The notes under the pieces are model-generated. The model was given only the letters and a program-made list of their open reading frames with translations. It was not told the origin of the DNA and searched no databases. From positions 1,426,001 through 1,490,000 of the forward strand of contig CBDDEH010000004.1 in assembly GCA_965226865.1 (NCBI GenBank): 64,000 nucleotides of DNA, read 5' to 3'. Positions 26,414 through 35,622 of the stretch are shown piece after piece (positions within the stretch are counted from its first letter, which is position 1; each line of letters begins with the position of its first letter). This stretch comes from CBDDEH01 sp965226865. GTDB lineage: Bacteria; Chloroflexota; Dehalococcoidia; Lucifugimonadales; JAGWBF01. The translations under genes and the position numbers were made by a program.

Positions 26414-28144
26414 ATGGTCCGAAGCATAGTCCTGAGCCCCAAACTACTTCTTGCAATTCCCCTTCTCCTGATCCTGCTCATTGCAGTAGCATGCGGAGAT
26501 GACGCAACCAACACACCCGTAGCTACGTCAACTCCTCGGCCTACTGCGACTCCCGCACCCACTGCCACACCAGAAGTGATGATCAAATCGGGCGGTATCA
26601 TTAAAATGCAGTCCAACGGAGGCTTTGGTGCCAACTGGACTCCATACGAGGCCGCAAGCGGGTACCAGCACTACGGCGGCATTTATAATCAGTTGGTGGA
26701 ATACAACCCCGAGACCGACGACCCGTTCGACCTACGGGGGGACCTGGCCGAAAGTTGGAGCCTTAGCTCTAACGGCAGGACTTACACATTCAATATAGCT
26801 TCCGACGCCAAATGGCATGATGGAACGGATGTAACCGCGGCAGATATCGTTGCCAGCATGGACGAGCTGATACGAGATGGCGCCGCCAGGCCTCAGGTCA
26901 GCATCCTCAAGCCATATTATGCAACGGGGAATACCAGCGCTGTCGATGGCGACACCGCCGCGGTAACACTCAAACGTCCCTTCGGCGGTTTTCTCAACAT
27001 GATGGCCCTGGACTTCTTCAAGATGCTGTCCAAGGACTGGCTCGCCAAGGGAGCCGACCACACCACTGTTTGGGAGAACGGCATGGGCTCCGGCCCGTTC
27101 ACCCCCGGCGATCTGGTCAAGGACGTTTCGATAAGTCTAGAGAGGAACCCCAATTACTTCAAAGAGGGGTTGCCCTACGTTGACGGCTACACTCAATTCG
27201 TCATCAGTGACGCCTCGACAGCAATATCGGCGTTCCAGACCGGACAGGTCTTTATGTCGATCTGGGGTGTGACCAACATAAGCGGCGCACAGTCGGAAAA
27301 GCTCGAGGCGGACACCAACGGTAGAATAAAAGACTTCTTCATACCCGACGCCCAAATCGAGGGCCTCGCGATGAACCAGAAGAAGGATACCCCCGTGAGC
27401 GATGTCCGTGTGAGACGCGCTCTGTTCCTTGCGGTCCACCGGCCTGCCTTCGTCGAGGCCTTCGGTGGCAGCCAAGGCCAGGTCGGTACGCCGTTCCCGC
27501 CCGGCTCATGGTTCGGACGGTCGTTGGCTCAAGTAAACGACCTGCCTGGGTACAGAGTAACAGCCACCGGAGAGAAGCACCCGGACGATATTAAGGCCGC
27601 AACAGACCTACTGGCAGCAGCCGGTTTCGACGACGGCAACAAGCTCAAGATCGATCTCCTGATCAGGCAGACGGCTGGCCGTCAAGACATCGCGGCTCTT
27701 GTGAAAGACCAACTGGAGCGCAGTATACCCGTCGAGATAACCCTGATACCCATCGACCCATCGGCTGGGATTCAGGCCTACATCGCCGGTGACTACGAAG
27801 TGGCTATGGAGGGAACAGCCGTACCGTTGGCTCAGCCCGATCCCATAATGAGTAAGATATACATGCCTGGTGGCTTGTGGGCCGCTTGGGCTGGCTGGGA
27901 TACACCGGACAGCTTCGTGACCCTGTTCAACCAGCAGTCGGAGGAATTGGACGAGAGTGCGCGAGCCGCTTTGGTCAGGCAAATAGAAGACTTTATCCTG
28001 AACGAAGACCCAGGCCCGACAATTCCACTCTTCTGGAAGCCATGGGACTGGCTGGTCAACGTGGAAGAGGTCAACAATTTCCACACGTCTCCCAGCCTGT
28101 TCGCCCAGTTCAAATACGAGCACCTATGGCTGACTAATCCATAG
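26414..28144 (+). CDS. ABC transporter substrate-binding lipoprotein, family 5 (DppA/OppA-like)
   Basis: A 576-aa exported lipoprotein: signal peptide, lipobox IAVAC, a Thr/Pro spacer, then the SBP_bac_5 fold (DLRGDLAESWSLSSNGRTYT, KWHDGTDVTAADIVASMDEL, SDVRVRRALFLAVHRPAFVE). It captures a peptide or other oligomeric substrate outside the cell for the DppBC permeases that follow. The ATG is preceded by GGGAGG. A very strong hairpin after the stop lies between it and the permeases, which would favour excess binding protein over membrane parts. Confidence 0.92.
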   Translation: MVRSIVLSPKLLLAIPLLLILLIAVACGDDATNTPVATSTPRPTATPAPTATPEVMIKSGGIIKMQSNGGFGANWTPYEAASGYQHYGGIYNQLVEYNPETDDPFDLRGDLAESWSLSSNGRTYTFNIASDAKWHDGTDVTAADIVASMDELIRDGAARPQVSILKPYYATGNTSAVDGDTAAVTLKRPFGGFLNMMALDFFKMLSKDWLAKGADHTTVWENGMGSGPFTPGDLVKDVSISLERNPNYFKEGLPYVDGYTQFVISDASTAISAFQTGQVFMSIWGVTNISGAQSEKLEADTNGRIKDFFIPDAQIEGLAMNQKKDTPVSDVRVRRALFLAVHRPAFVEAFGGSQGQVGTPFPPGSWFGRSLAQVNDLPGYRVTATGEKHPDDIKAATDLLAAAGFDDGNKLKIDLLIRQTAGRQDIAALVKDQLERSIPVEITLIPIDPSAGIQAYIAGDYEVAMEGTAVPLAQPDPIMSKIYMPGGLWAAWAGWDTPDSFVTLFNQQSEELDESARAALVRQIEDFILNEDPGPTIPLFWKPWDWLVNVEEVNNFHTSPSLFAQFKYEHLWLTNP

Positions 28145-28165
28145 AGGCAACGCCAAAGGAACTCT

Positions 28166-28207
28166 GTAAGAAGACGACCTACCCTCGAGGGTAGGTCGTC
28201 TTCTTAC
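28166..28207 (+). terminator. Perfect 42-bp palindrome between dppA-like and dppB-like genes
   Basis: GTAAGAAGACGACCTACCCTC (28166-28186) is exactly repeated in inverted form at 28187-28207, centred on CTCGAG. It acts as an attenuator or terminator. A weak -10-like TACAAT lies downstream (28229-28234) for a possible second promoter. Confidence 0.85.
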
Positions 28208-28275
28208 TCAACTCCGGAACCCGTTTGCTACAATAAGCGCCTGCGGAGTCCAATGCTCGTAGTAACTAGTGTCGT

Positions 28276-29235
28276 ATGAACGCCTACATAACTAAAAGAC
28301 TACTCCTATTCCTCCCCACCCTTATCCTCGTCTCGATTCTTGTCTTTGTTCTGATCCGCATAGTGCCGGGCGACCCAGCTCTCGCTCGGCTAGCCGGGCA
28401 AGGCGGGCAGGGCAATTTCACCCAACAACAGCTAGATAATCTCAGAGACAGACTGGGCACGGACAGGCACATAGTCGTTCAGTACGGCGACTGGATATGG
28501 GACATGCTCAGGTTGGATTTTGGGGTGTCGTCCTTCTACGATACGCCCATCGTGGATGACATCAAGGACAAGTTCCCCGTCACCCTCGAGCTGAGCTTTC
28601 TTGCCCTGCTAATGGCCACCGTTTTCGCGGTCCCACTGGGCACCATTTCAGCGGTCAAGCAGGACACTTGGGGCGATTACGTAGCGAGGCTTATTGCCAT
28701 CGCCGGAGTCGCTCTTCCGACGTTCTGGATCGGTATTCTTATTGTGCTGCTACTGGTCCGAGCGTTCGACTGGTTGCCCCCACTCGGGTACGCGAAGCTT
28801 TGGGATGATCCCTGGAAAAACCTTCAGCAACTGGTTTTTCCGGCCATTGCCCTGGGCCTCTATAACATGGCTTTCGTGGCCAGGGTAACACGCTCCTCGA
28901 TGCTGGAGGTGTTTCGCGAGGACTTCATCAGAACGGCCAGAGCCAAAGGCCTCAGGGAGCAGATCGTCATAGCCCGTCACGCACTACGCAATGCTTTGCT
29001 TCCAATTATTACGATATCGGGCTGGCAGTTCGGAAGGCTGATCGCCGGTACTGTGATTATCGAGCAGATATTCCTGGTACCCGGGATGGGACGGTTCCTG
29101 ATCGATAGTATAGCTCGCCGAGACTATACCACCGTCCAGGCCATCATCATGGTCTTAACCACCGTCTCTCTTTTCATCAATCTCCTGGTAGATCTGGTAT
29201 ATGGCTGGCTCGACCCGAGGATCCGGTACAGATGA
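28276..29235 (+). CDS. ABC transporter permease, DppB-like
   Basis: A 319-aa inner-membrane permease with six hydrophobic segments. It starts MNAYITKRLLLFLPTLILVS, typical for DppB/OppB, and carries the cytoplasmic EAA-like loop (RTARAKGLREQIVIARHALR) that docks the ATPase. FLVPGMGRFLIDSIARRDY is the usual C-terminal motif. It overlaps the dppC-like gene by 4 bp (ATGA). Confidence 0.92.
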   Translation: MNAYITKRLLLFLPTLILVSILVFVLIRIVPGDPALARLAGQGGQGNFTQQQLDNLRDRLGTDRHIVVQYGDWIWDMLRLDFGVSSFYDTPIVDDIKDKFPVTLELSFLALLMATVFAVPLGTISAVKQDTWGDYVARLIAIAGVALPTFWIGILIVLLLVRAFDWLPPLGYAKLWDDPWKNLQQLVFPAIALGLYNMAFVARVTRSSMLEVFREDFIRTARAKGLREQIVIARHALRNALLPIITISGWQFGRLIAGTVIIEQIFLVPGMGRFLIDSIARRDYTTVQAIIMVLTTVSLFINLLVDLVYGWLDPRIRYR

Positions 29236-30146
29236 CGGGAATTAGCGCAACGTCCGGCAAACAAACAGCCCTGGCAGCAAAGGCCGCCAGAGTCCTGGGC
29301 ACTGGATGGCGTTCCAGCGTCAGGTTCGCCAGGCGGAAGCCACTGGGAGCTTTCGGAGCGATTGTGGCCGTAATCCTCGTCCTGGTCGCCATCACCGCCA
29401 ACGTGATAGCCACGGATGAGCCCAGCTTTACCGATGTCCCCAACAAATTCTCCGCTCCGGGCAAGGACGCGTGGTTCGGGACCGACCAACTTGGGCGGGA
29501 CATTTACAGCAGGGTCATCCACGGTTCCAGGGTTTCCCTGCGGGTCGGCTTGCTAAGTGTGCTCGTCGGGATCACCGCGGGCTCTTTCATCGGAATCGTC
29601 AGCGCCTATTTCGGCGGGAAGACGGACCTGTTTCTGCAGAGGATCGTGGACGGCCTAATGGCGTTTCCAGCGATTATTCTCGCTCTTGCCATAGTGACAG
29701 CCTTTGGATCATCGATAAACAACGTCATTCTCGCCCTTGCGATTATATTCGCCCCCAGTGCGGCACGGACGATCCGTGCCCAGGCTCTCAGCGTCAAAGA
29801 GATGGACTATATGATGGCCGCAAAGGCTGTCGGAGGGAGCGACTGGCGGATAATAATGCGTCACATGGCCCCCAACGTGGCGGCGACCTACATAGTTCTG
29901 TGCACTATATTCCTGGGCGAAGCCATCGTTGTGGAGGCGTCATTGAGCTTTCTGGGCGTCGGCGTGCCCCCTGACGTCCCCTCCTGGGGCGGAATGTTGT
30001 CAGGTGCCGCCCGGTTGACCAGCGTCGCTTGGTGGCCCGGGGTTTTCCCCGGACTTGCCATAGCGCTCGTTGTACTGGCTTTCAACCTGCTGGGGGACTC
30101 TCTCCGAGATGTCTTCGACCCCCGGCTAAGGGGGACAGGAAACTAA
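29232..30146 (+). CDS. ABC transporter permease, DppC-like
   Basis: A 304-aa permease with an N-terminal membrane segment (GAFGAIVAVILVLVAITANV) and the DppC landmarks GTDQLGRDIYSRVIHGSRVS, the EAA-like loop (MMAAKAVGGSDWRIIMRHMA) and VEASLSFLGVGVPPDVPSWG. The start overlaps the dppB-like stop (ATGA). No dppD or dppF ATPase follows; the next gene is on the other strand. The system therefore needs ATPases from another locus. Confidence 0.92.
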   Translation: MTGISATSGKQTALAAKAARVLGTGWRSSVRFARRKPLGAFGAIVAVILVLVAITANVIATDEPSFTDVPNKFSAPGKDAWFGTDQLGRDIYSRVIHGSRVSLRVGLLSVLVGITAGSFIGIVSAYFGGKTDLFLQRIVDGLMAFPAIILALAIVTAFGSSINNVILALAIIFAPSAARTIRAQALSVKEMDYMMAAKAVGGSDWRIIMRHMAPNVAATYIVLCTIFLGEAIVVEASLSFLGVGVPPDVPSWGGMLSGAARLTSVAWWPGVFPGLAIALVVLAFNLLGDSLRDVFDPRLRGTGN

Positions 30147-30156
30147 GTCACCCTTC

Positions 30157-31347
30157 CTACGAGCCCAGTAGCTTGGCCTTCCGGGCCTCGAACTCGCTAC
30201 GTGTCAGATAGCCGCGTTCCACCAGACCAGCCAGTCGTTCCAGTTGGTCTACAAGGCCATCAGGACTCCCAAGGCCGGGTCGCGTCACCAGACTTCGGTC
30301 GACCTTATTGATGTCCCGCGATCCACACAATCCCATCGCCACATCCAACTCGTCCCTCAGTATCTCCAATACCCGCTTGACTCCAGCCTCACCATCGGCC
30401 AGCAACCCCCAAAGCATCGGTCTGCCGATAAGCACAGCCTTCGCACCGATCGATAGCGCCTTCAACACATCGGTTCCGCGCCTTACCCCGCCATCAATAT
30501 AGACCTCAATGGCATCGCCGACTGCGTCCACCACCTCAGGCAATACCTCAAGTGTTCCCCTGACGCCCTGGCCGGCGAACCCGCCATGGTTGGAGACGAT
30601 GAGGGCGTCGACCCCGCTCTCCACACACCGCTTCGCGTCCTCAGCAGTTTGTATCCCCTTCATAATCACGGGCATCGAGCTAACAGAGCGTACCCACTCC
30701 AGGTCCGCCCAGGTAAAGGATGCGTCAAAGCTCTCCGTGAAATTCCCACCCGTGGGAACGTTAGGAATGTCTATACTGACCAGATTCTTCAACGCCCTCT
30801 TTTCCTCGGGTGTGTACGGATATCGTTTGCCCCTCTCGAGATAGCGCGCTCCCAAGTTGTCCACGGTGAGAACCAGGCCTGTATATCCAGCGTCCTGCGC
30901 ACGGTGGATCAATGCCTCTGAGATTCTTCTATCTTGGAAGATGCACCCCATAAACCATAGTGGTCCGGTCGCGACTTCGGCGACCTCTTCAATGCTGAAG
31001 GTGGAAGAGGTGCTAAGGACGAAAACGGTGCCAAAGGCACCGGCGGCCCTAGCTGAGGCCAGCTCTCCGTCAGGGTGGGTACGCTGGTGGGTGCCTATGG
31101 GCGCCAGCATCACCGGTGCGGCGATCTTCTGCCCCAGAACTTCCGTGGAGAGATTGCGGCGACTGGTATCAACCAGCACACGAGGTCGCAGCTTTATCGA
31201 GTCGAATGCGTCCAGATTATTGGTATTCGTGGTCCAGTCATGGGCGCCGTAGTCTCCCATGAGCTGAGCGAACTGGGCGGGAGGCATCGACTCCTTGGCG
31301 TAGGCCTCGTAGTCGGGGATGGTCAGTAGTTCGCTTGGTGTGGCCAT
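30157..31347 (-). CDS. FMN-dependent alpha-hydroxy acid dehydrogenase with C-terminal SHOCT domain
   Basis: A 396-aa enzyme from ATG 31347 (a TTG at 31359 is possible). The TIM barrel has APVMLAPIGTHQ, VLTVDNLG, MPVIMKGIQTAEDAKR, the catalytic-His loop VSNHGG and the FMN-binding YIDGGVRRGTDVLKAL, as in lactate/glycolate oxidases and lactate 2-monooxygenase. After the barrel, SNHGG is followed by FAGQGVRGTLE instead of the usual RQLD, so the substrate arginine differs. The last 35 residues (LERLAGLVERGYLTRSEFEA) match the SHOCT oligomerisation motif, which is unusual for this enzyme. It is cytosolic or peripheral. It is convergent with dppC-like. Confidence 0.88.
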   Translation of the reverse strand: MATPSELLTIPDYEAYAKESMPPAQFAQLMGDYGAHDWTTNTNNLDAFDSIKLRPRVLVDTSRRNLSTEVLGQKIAAPVMLAPIGTHQRTHPDGELASARAAGAFGTVFVLSTSSTFSIEEVAEVATGPLWFMGCIFQDRRISEALIHRAQDAGYTGLVLTVDNLGARYLERGKRYPYTPEEKRALKNLVSIDIPNVPTGGNFTESFDASFTWADLEWVRSVSSMPVIMKGIQTAEDAKRCVESGVDALIVSNHGGFAGQGVRGTLEVLPEVVDAVGDAIEVYIDGGVRRGTDVLKALSIGAKAVLIGRPMLWGLLADGEAGVKRVLEILRDELDVAMGLCGSRDINKVDRSLVTRPGLGSPDGLVDQLERLAGLVERGYLTRSEFEARKAKLLGS

Positions 31348-31633
31348 CAAGGGCTCCAAAGGTTTCGGGGGAATCTAAGGCGAAGCCATTATATGGCCGC
31401 ACCCCACCATGGTCAACGAAGGTCAGCTCAGAGGCGATCTCGGAAATAGACACGCCTATATTACGGTGTTCCCTGGGCGCAGAGTCCCTGGCGTCCGCCT
31501 GAAAAAGGACGCCGCCCGTCCTCCACTGGAAGGACGAAGTATGAGCGTCCATATACACGCATTTCTAAAAGTGGACAAGGGTTGGGCCGACAAGTATATT
31601 GGAAGGCAGAGTTCTTAGAGGGAGGACGGTCTG

Positions 31634-32110
31634 ATGATAATAGTGCTTTTTGTTGGTGGAATTCTCGGGTTGATTTGCCTCTTCCTGAGTATGAGGGGAA
31701 TATTTAACGATAAGCATGTCCGAGTGCAATCGACGTTGATAGCATCTCCGGTGAAGTCGTTTGCGGCTGGCTTGGGGGTGGCATTGGCGACATTCGGGGT
31801 GTTTATCGGCCTTATAGCTACAGGCGTTCCGCCTCTGGCAATTCTATCCATTGCCATCGCGGTCGTTGTTGGGGCGGGCATCATCTTCGGACTTGGTACA
31901 GTGGCTGGAATAGTCGGCGAGAAGGTGCTGACGCTGAGGAACCAGGAAAGCTCACCCTTCGCTCAGACCAGCGCGGGCACTGTGGTCCTGGCGCTAATGG
32001 CCGGTCTACCGTTTCTCGGATGGTTCCTGATCGGACCTGTGGCGGCTATTCTCGGTCTTGGCGCGGTGGCGATCTCGATAACCCGCCGAAACGCTGAGAG
32101 CCACGCCTAA
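31634..32110 (+). CDS. Hypothetical four-helix membrane protein
   Basis: A 158-aa protein with four strongly hydrophobic stretches (MIIVLFVGGILGLICLFL at the N-terminus, two central ones and one near the C-terminus), and a short basic tail TRRNAESHA. AGAGGGAGGACG upstream of ATG 31634 is a good ribosome site. No family was recognised. The 286-bp gap before it holds only a short degenerate frame. Confidence 0.7.
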   Translation: MIIVLFVGGILGLICLFLSMRGIFNDKHVRVQSTLIASPVKSFAAGLGVALATFGVFIGLIATGVPPLAILSIAIAVVVGAGIIFGLGTVAGIVGEKVLTLRNQESSPFAQTSAGTVVLALMAGLPFLGWFLIGPVAAILGLGAVAISITRRNAESHA

Positions 32111-32121
32111 AACCACAAGTC

Positions 32122-32415
32122 CTATTTCAATTCAACCAGCAGAACGCGACCTTCGCTGTTTCCGGTGTTCTCCACGGTGTGGGTAAACGCGTTGTTGAAC
32201 ATCGCCTCGCCAGCCTTTATCTCTATGTCCATCGTCTGACCATCCGGGAAGGCGAATCTGGCTTTAATGTCGGTCAGCCCGTAGGCGATTGTATCGGGAT
32301 TGGAATGCATCTCTGCCTTGTCACCCGGCTTGCCCCGGTATTCGAGTAAACGGACCCTGTCGTTTTCCAGGAGCACCCTGTAGTTGTTTGGAGCCACGCT
32401 AATTGCGTCTGCCAT
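32122..32415 (-). CDS. Small single-domain cupin protein
   Basis: A 97-aa beta-barrel: EYRGKPGDKAEMHSNPDTIA supplies the first cupin motif (one His and one Asp/Asn rather than the full HxH), and EAMFNNAFTHTVENTG gives the second His motif. Such proteins bind a metal or small molecule in the cytosol. Start ATG 32415; AAAAGGAGAG precedes it. Confidence 0.8.
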   Translation of the reverse strand: MADAISVAPNNYRVLLENDRVRLLEYRGKPGDKAEMHSNPDTIAYGLTDIKARFAFPDGQTMDIEIKAGEAMFNNAFTHTVENTGNSEGRVLLVELK

Positions 32416-32496
32416 CTTGACTCTCCTTTTCCATCTTCACTCACCTAGACTTGAGAAGACGATGATAGTGGCGGCCTGTCAAAGCGTCAACAGCAA

Positions 32497-32526
32497 AAAC
32501 GGGGCCGGATTTTTCCGGCCCCGTTT
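32497..32526 (-). terminator. Intrinsic terminator between the matrixin fragment and the cupin gene
   Basis: AAACGGGGCCGGA (32497-32509) pairs with TCCGGCCCCGTTT (32514-32526) with a TTTT loop. A-rich or T-rich flanks lie on both sides, so it can act in both directions. Confidence 0.85.
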
Positions 32527-32560
32527 ATCTATAGCCAATCAATTTTCCAATTAAGATGGG

Positions 32561-32846
32561 CTAGCAGGCGAGCTCCGCCCAGTTTGCGTCCGGAATGGTG
32601 TGTGGGTCGGCCGACGACGTCAGTCCACCAACGTCCAGGTTGCTCGGGCAGACTATACGCTTCCCCTCTTCCCTTCTCTCGAACCGGGCTCCCATAAGTC
32701 GCCTCCTTTGTCGGAATGCCCCAAGCCGAGGGCATGGCCAAACTCATGGGCGCTCATGTTCTGGGTCCCTATTTCGCCCATCCCTTTGACACCGATGCTT
32801 ACATCGACGCTCTGGATGACCCCGCCGCTGCTCGTTGAGCAAACAT
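32561..32846 (-). pseudogene. Matrixin-type metalloprotease, C-terminal fragment
   Basis: On the minus strand the sequence resumes the gene that is split by the IS1182-like element: CSTSSGGVIQSVDVSIGVKG, then the zinc motif HEFGHALGLGHSDKGG. One base is lost near 32697; reading past it gives LMGARFERREEGKR (the Met-turn region) and DPHTIPDANWAELAC with a stop at 32561-32563. The catalytic His motif is intact. The N-terminal half lies beyond the insertion (34814-35183). Confidence 0.8.
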
Positions 32847-32940
32847 GATTTGTTCGTAAAAACCCCTCGCCAGCCTGGGGCAAGGTGGGGATAATGTAAT
32901 AAAAGGTCGTGGGCGCTGCGCCTGGCCGAGGGAGGGGAGG

Positions 32941-34625
32941 ATGTTCCGAATACGAGACCCGCAAGAGAGCCTCTGGCAGTCCCAGTTCCTGGTGACGCCG
33001 AAGAAGGCTAAGCGCCTGGAGAGAAGTTGGGCCGAGGTTTTCCGAAACGAGGCGCTCCCCCTGATTGACGAGGAGCGCTTTGCTCCCATGTACTGCGTGG
33101 ACAACGGCCGTCCCAACCGGGCGGTGCAGACCGTCCTCGGGGTCCACCTCCTCAAAGAGATGTTCAACCTCACCGACGATGAAGCTCTGGAACAACTAGA
33201 GTTCAACCCTTCGGCAAGCTCAGGGCAGGCTCTGCTCTGGCACCACGCCCTGCGGCTGGACATCGAGGAGACCCACCTGCCCCAGAAGACCCTCCACAAC
33301 TTCCGAGTTCGCCTGATGCAGCACGACGGTGGCTGGCTGGCTTTCCAGGAGACCACGGACCGGATCATCCAGGCGCTGGGCATACGCACCGGAAAGCAAC
33401 GGCTGGACTCCACCCACATCATGAGCAACATCGCCACACTCACCCGGCTGGGCCTGTTCTGTGAGACGATGCGGTTGTTCCTGCGGGCCTTGCGCTGGGA
33501 GCACCCAGAGCTTCGCCCTGGGGTTCCGGAGGGCCTCCTAGGGCGCTATTTGAAGGAAGAAGACGAGGCGACCCACTACGAGGACGCCCGCACGGGGGAG
33601 GGTCGGCGACGCCTTTCGGTCTGTGCCCGGGACCTCTACCGGCTGGTGGACCGGTTCCATGGCACGACTGCTGCCCAGCTGGAGGAGTACCGGCTGCTGG
33701 AGCGGCTGCTGCGGGAGCAGTGCCATGTGGGCAAACACCAGGACGGGCGCCCCAGGGACGATGACGACGATGCTGGGGAATGCAAGGTGCCCGTGGCCTT
33801 GAAGGACCCGAAGCAGGTGTCCGCCGACTCGCTGCAATCGCCCCACGACCCGGATGTGACCTACAGCGGCCACAAGGGGAAGGGGTACGAGGTGCAGGTG
33901 GCGGAGACCTGCCACGAGGAGAACGCCACCCAGCTCATCACCCACGTGGAGGTGACCCCCTCGAGTGGGAGCGACACCGACGTGAGCGTGCCGGTCGTTG
34001 ACGGGCTCGCGGAGCGGAAGGTCCGACCGGACGAGCTCTTCGCCGACACGGCGTATGGGTCGGGCCGCAATGCCTTCGAAGCCTCGCGCCGGGGAACTCG
34101 CACGAAGGAGAGGGTGACGGACCACCGCCGCTCACCGCCGCGGACTTTCAGATCGACGTCACAGGGGAGCAGGCCACGGCGTGCCCCGCCGGCCACCCGT
34201 CCATCGAGGAGTACGAGCTGAAGGATGCGCCGGAGCGGGTAGAGGTCCACTTTGCCGGGACAACATGCGAGCCCTGCCCCTTGCGATCCCGTTGCCCGGT
34301 GAAGCTGGACCGGCGTGCGGGGGCCTACGTCCTCAAGGCGGACCTGGCGAAGGTGAACATCGAGCGGCGCCGGAGGGCCGAGGCCACCGAGGAGTGGCGC
34401 AAGCGGTATGACATAAGGGCTGGTATCGAGGGAACGAACTCCGAGCTGAAGCGCGCCCACGGGCTTGGGCGCTTGCGGGTGCGAGGGGGCCGTCGGGTGC
34501 GGCTTGCCGTCTACCTGAAGGCGTTGGCGTGCAACTTCAAGCGGATGGTCCATGCACGCCTGGTGGAGATGGAGAACACGGCTCAGCGGGCGGTCGGGAC
34601 GGTACCTGCGGTCGCGGCCGCATGA
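32941..34625 (+). pseudogene. IS1182-family DDE transposase, frameshifted
   Basis: The N-terminal part (MFRIRDPQESLWQSQ, YCVDNGRPNRAVQTVLGVHL) and DSTHIMSNIATL are typical of IS1182 transposases. Near 34100 the frame shifts. The continuation (ADFQIDVTGEQATACPAGHP, CEPCPLRSRCPVK, RYDIRAGIEGTNSELKR with the DDE glutamate region) is in the third frame and ends at 34625. The missing or extra base inactivates it unless it is a sequence error. A 24-bp dispersed repeat is inserted in frame at 33208-33231. Confidence 0.85.
33208..33231 (+). repeat. 24-bp dispersed repeat inserted in-frame in the transposase
   Basis: CCTTCGGCAAGCTCAGGGCA (first 20 of 24 bases) adds PSASSGQA between EFN and LLWHHALRL, which are contiguous in related transposases (EFNLLW). 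The unit matches the CTTCGACAAGCTCAGGG family found throughout the window. Confidence 0.75.
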
Positions 34626-34813
34626 GGGCGCCGCTCCACAACTTCCACCGGGTGCCCTGAGCCACGGAAGGGGTACCGCAACGGGATCACGCTTGTCCTG
34701 AGCGCAGCAGATAGGGCGGTGAGGCCAGCAGCCGGCATCCCGTGGCCTCCTCCGCTCCAGACCACCTTCGCACGCCAGGGCTCATCTCAAACAGGCCTTG
34801 TTGCGAGGGAATC

Positions 34814-35183
34814 AAACATCAGCTGCGCCCAGAATTTTCCCGGGAACGATCTTGTTGAACAGGTCTATGTTCACGTCCGGCGTTCCAGAAGTAATCTCGT
34901 TCAGAGTATAGGTAGTTTGGACAGTGCTCCACTCCAAAACGCCCGCTCTAACAGCATCGACAATATTGGTGCCAACGCCTGATATGTCGGTGATCTTAAA
35001 AGTCAGATTGGTTTTCGCCCCCCAAGTAGCTATTATCCCTTCACTACAGTTGATCAAGTCGATACCGGCGTTGCCCGCCGGCGGATCTTCACCCTTTCCA
35101 CCTCCCGGTCCTCCGCTGTGCCCAGGCCTGTGGTGAGCGTAAGCCACTGATCCTAGCGCGACTAACATTATCACCGCAAACAT
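34814..35183 (-). pseudogene. Matrixin-type metalloprotease, N-terminal fragment
   Basis: The ATG at 35183 opens a signal peptide (MFAVIMLVALGSVAYA) and a propeptide-like His/Gly-rich stretch, followed by AVRAGVLEWSTVQTTYTL and DVNIDLFNKIVPGKILGAAD. These are the first strands of a metzincin catalytic domain. The stop codon straddles the insertion-element edge (34812-34814), so the protein ends before its zinc site. It was presumably secreted. Confidence 0.8.
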
Positions 35184-35361
35184 AAATCCGATAAAAATGC
35201 CCCCTCTTCATCTTTCCCCTCCAGCGTAGTCTAATACGTTACTACCAAGTTTCATTTCGTGGTCACGAGAGCGTCATCCTCTTTGGAAACATCGAGGCCA
35301 GAAACGACGCCTAAACAAACGACCAAAAAATGGGTGGTCATTGTCCGGACCGGCTGTTCGG

Positions 35362-35622
35362 TTAACAGCCACCTATCGTTGGACATTCAGTAGCGAAACG
35401 GCCCGCCATGCCTCTGTTTCCAGCTCTGGCGTTCCTATTGATTTCACCGGGCTGACCAGGCCGAAATCCTTCTTCTACTCCTTCATCAGCTTGTAGTATG
35501 ACAACGGTATTTGTTCCGGACGGATTTACTTCAGTGATTTGACCTTGTGCGGCGAACACAGGCGTCACCCACAGAGCCAAGATTATTATGATGGCGACTA
35601 CGAAGACCAGCTTTTTCTTCAT
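35362..35622 (-). CDS. Small secreted hypothetical protein, 86 aa
   Basis: It has a clean signal peptide (MKKKLVFVVAIIIILALWV, cleavage near VFAAQG) and a mature part of about 60 residues rich in Gly, Asn and Arg (GEINRNARAGNRGMAGR) ending CPTIGGC with two cysteines. AGGGG lies before the ATG. No family was recognised. The final CPTIGGC could be a disulfide hairpin or a modified C-terminus. Confidence 0.7.
   Translation of the reverse strand: MKKKLVFVVAIIIILALWVTPVFAAQGQITEVNPSGTNTVVILQADEGVEEGFRPGQPGEINRNARAGNRGMAGRFATECPTIGGC

Larger units (their letters stand above)
32847..34813 (+). mobile_element. IS1182-like insertion sequence, 1967 bp, inside a matrixin gene
   Basis: The boundaries are fixed by the host gene. 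AAACAT occurs immediately before (32841-32846) and after (34814-34819) the element, and removing the element with one copy restores the matrixin frame (GAADV joined to CSTSSGG). The ends are imperfect inverted repeats: GATTTGTTCGTAAAAAC on the left against GATTCCCTCGCAACAAG read inward from the right (about 11 of 16 matches). It encodes one transposase, now frameshifted. Confidence 0.85.

Noticed and set aside
31409..31618. Short plus-strand frame of 69 codons before the membrane-protein gene
   Set aside because: No ribosome site, no recognisable motif, and it partly covers the promoter region of a neighbouring gene.
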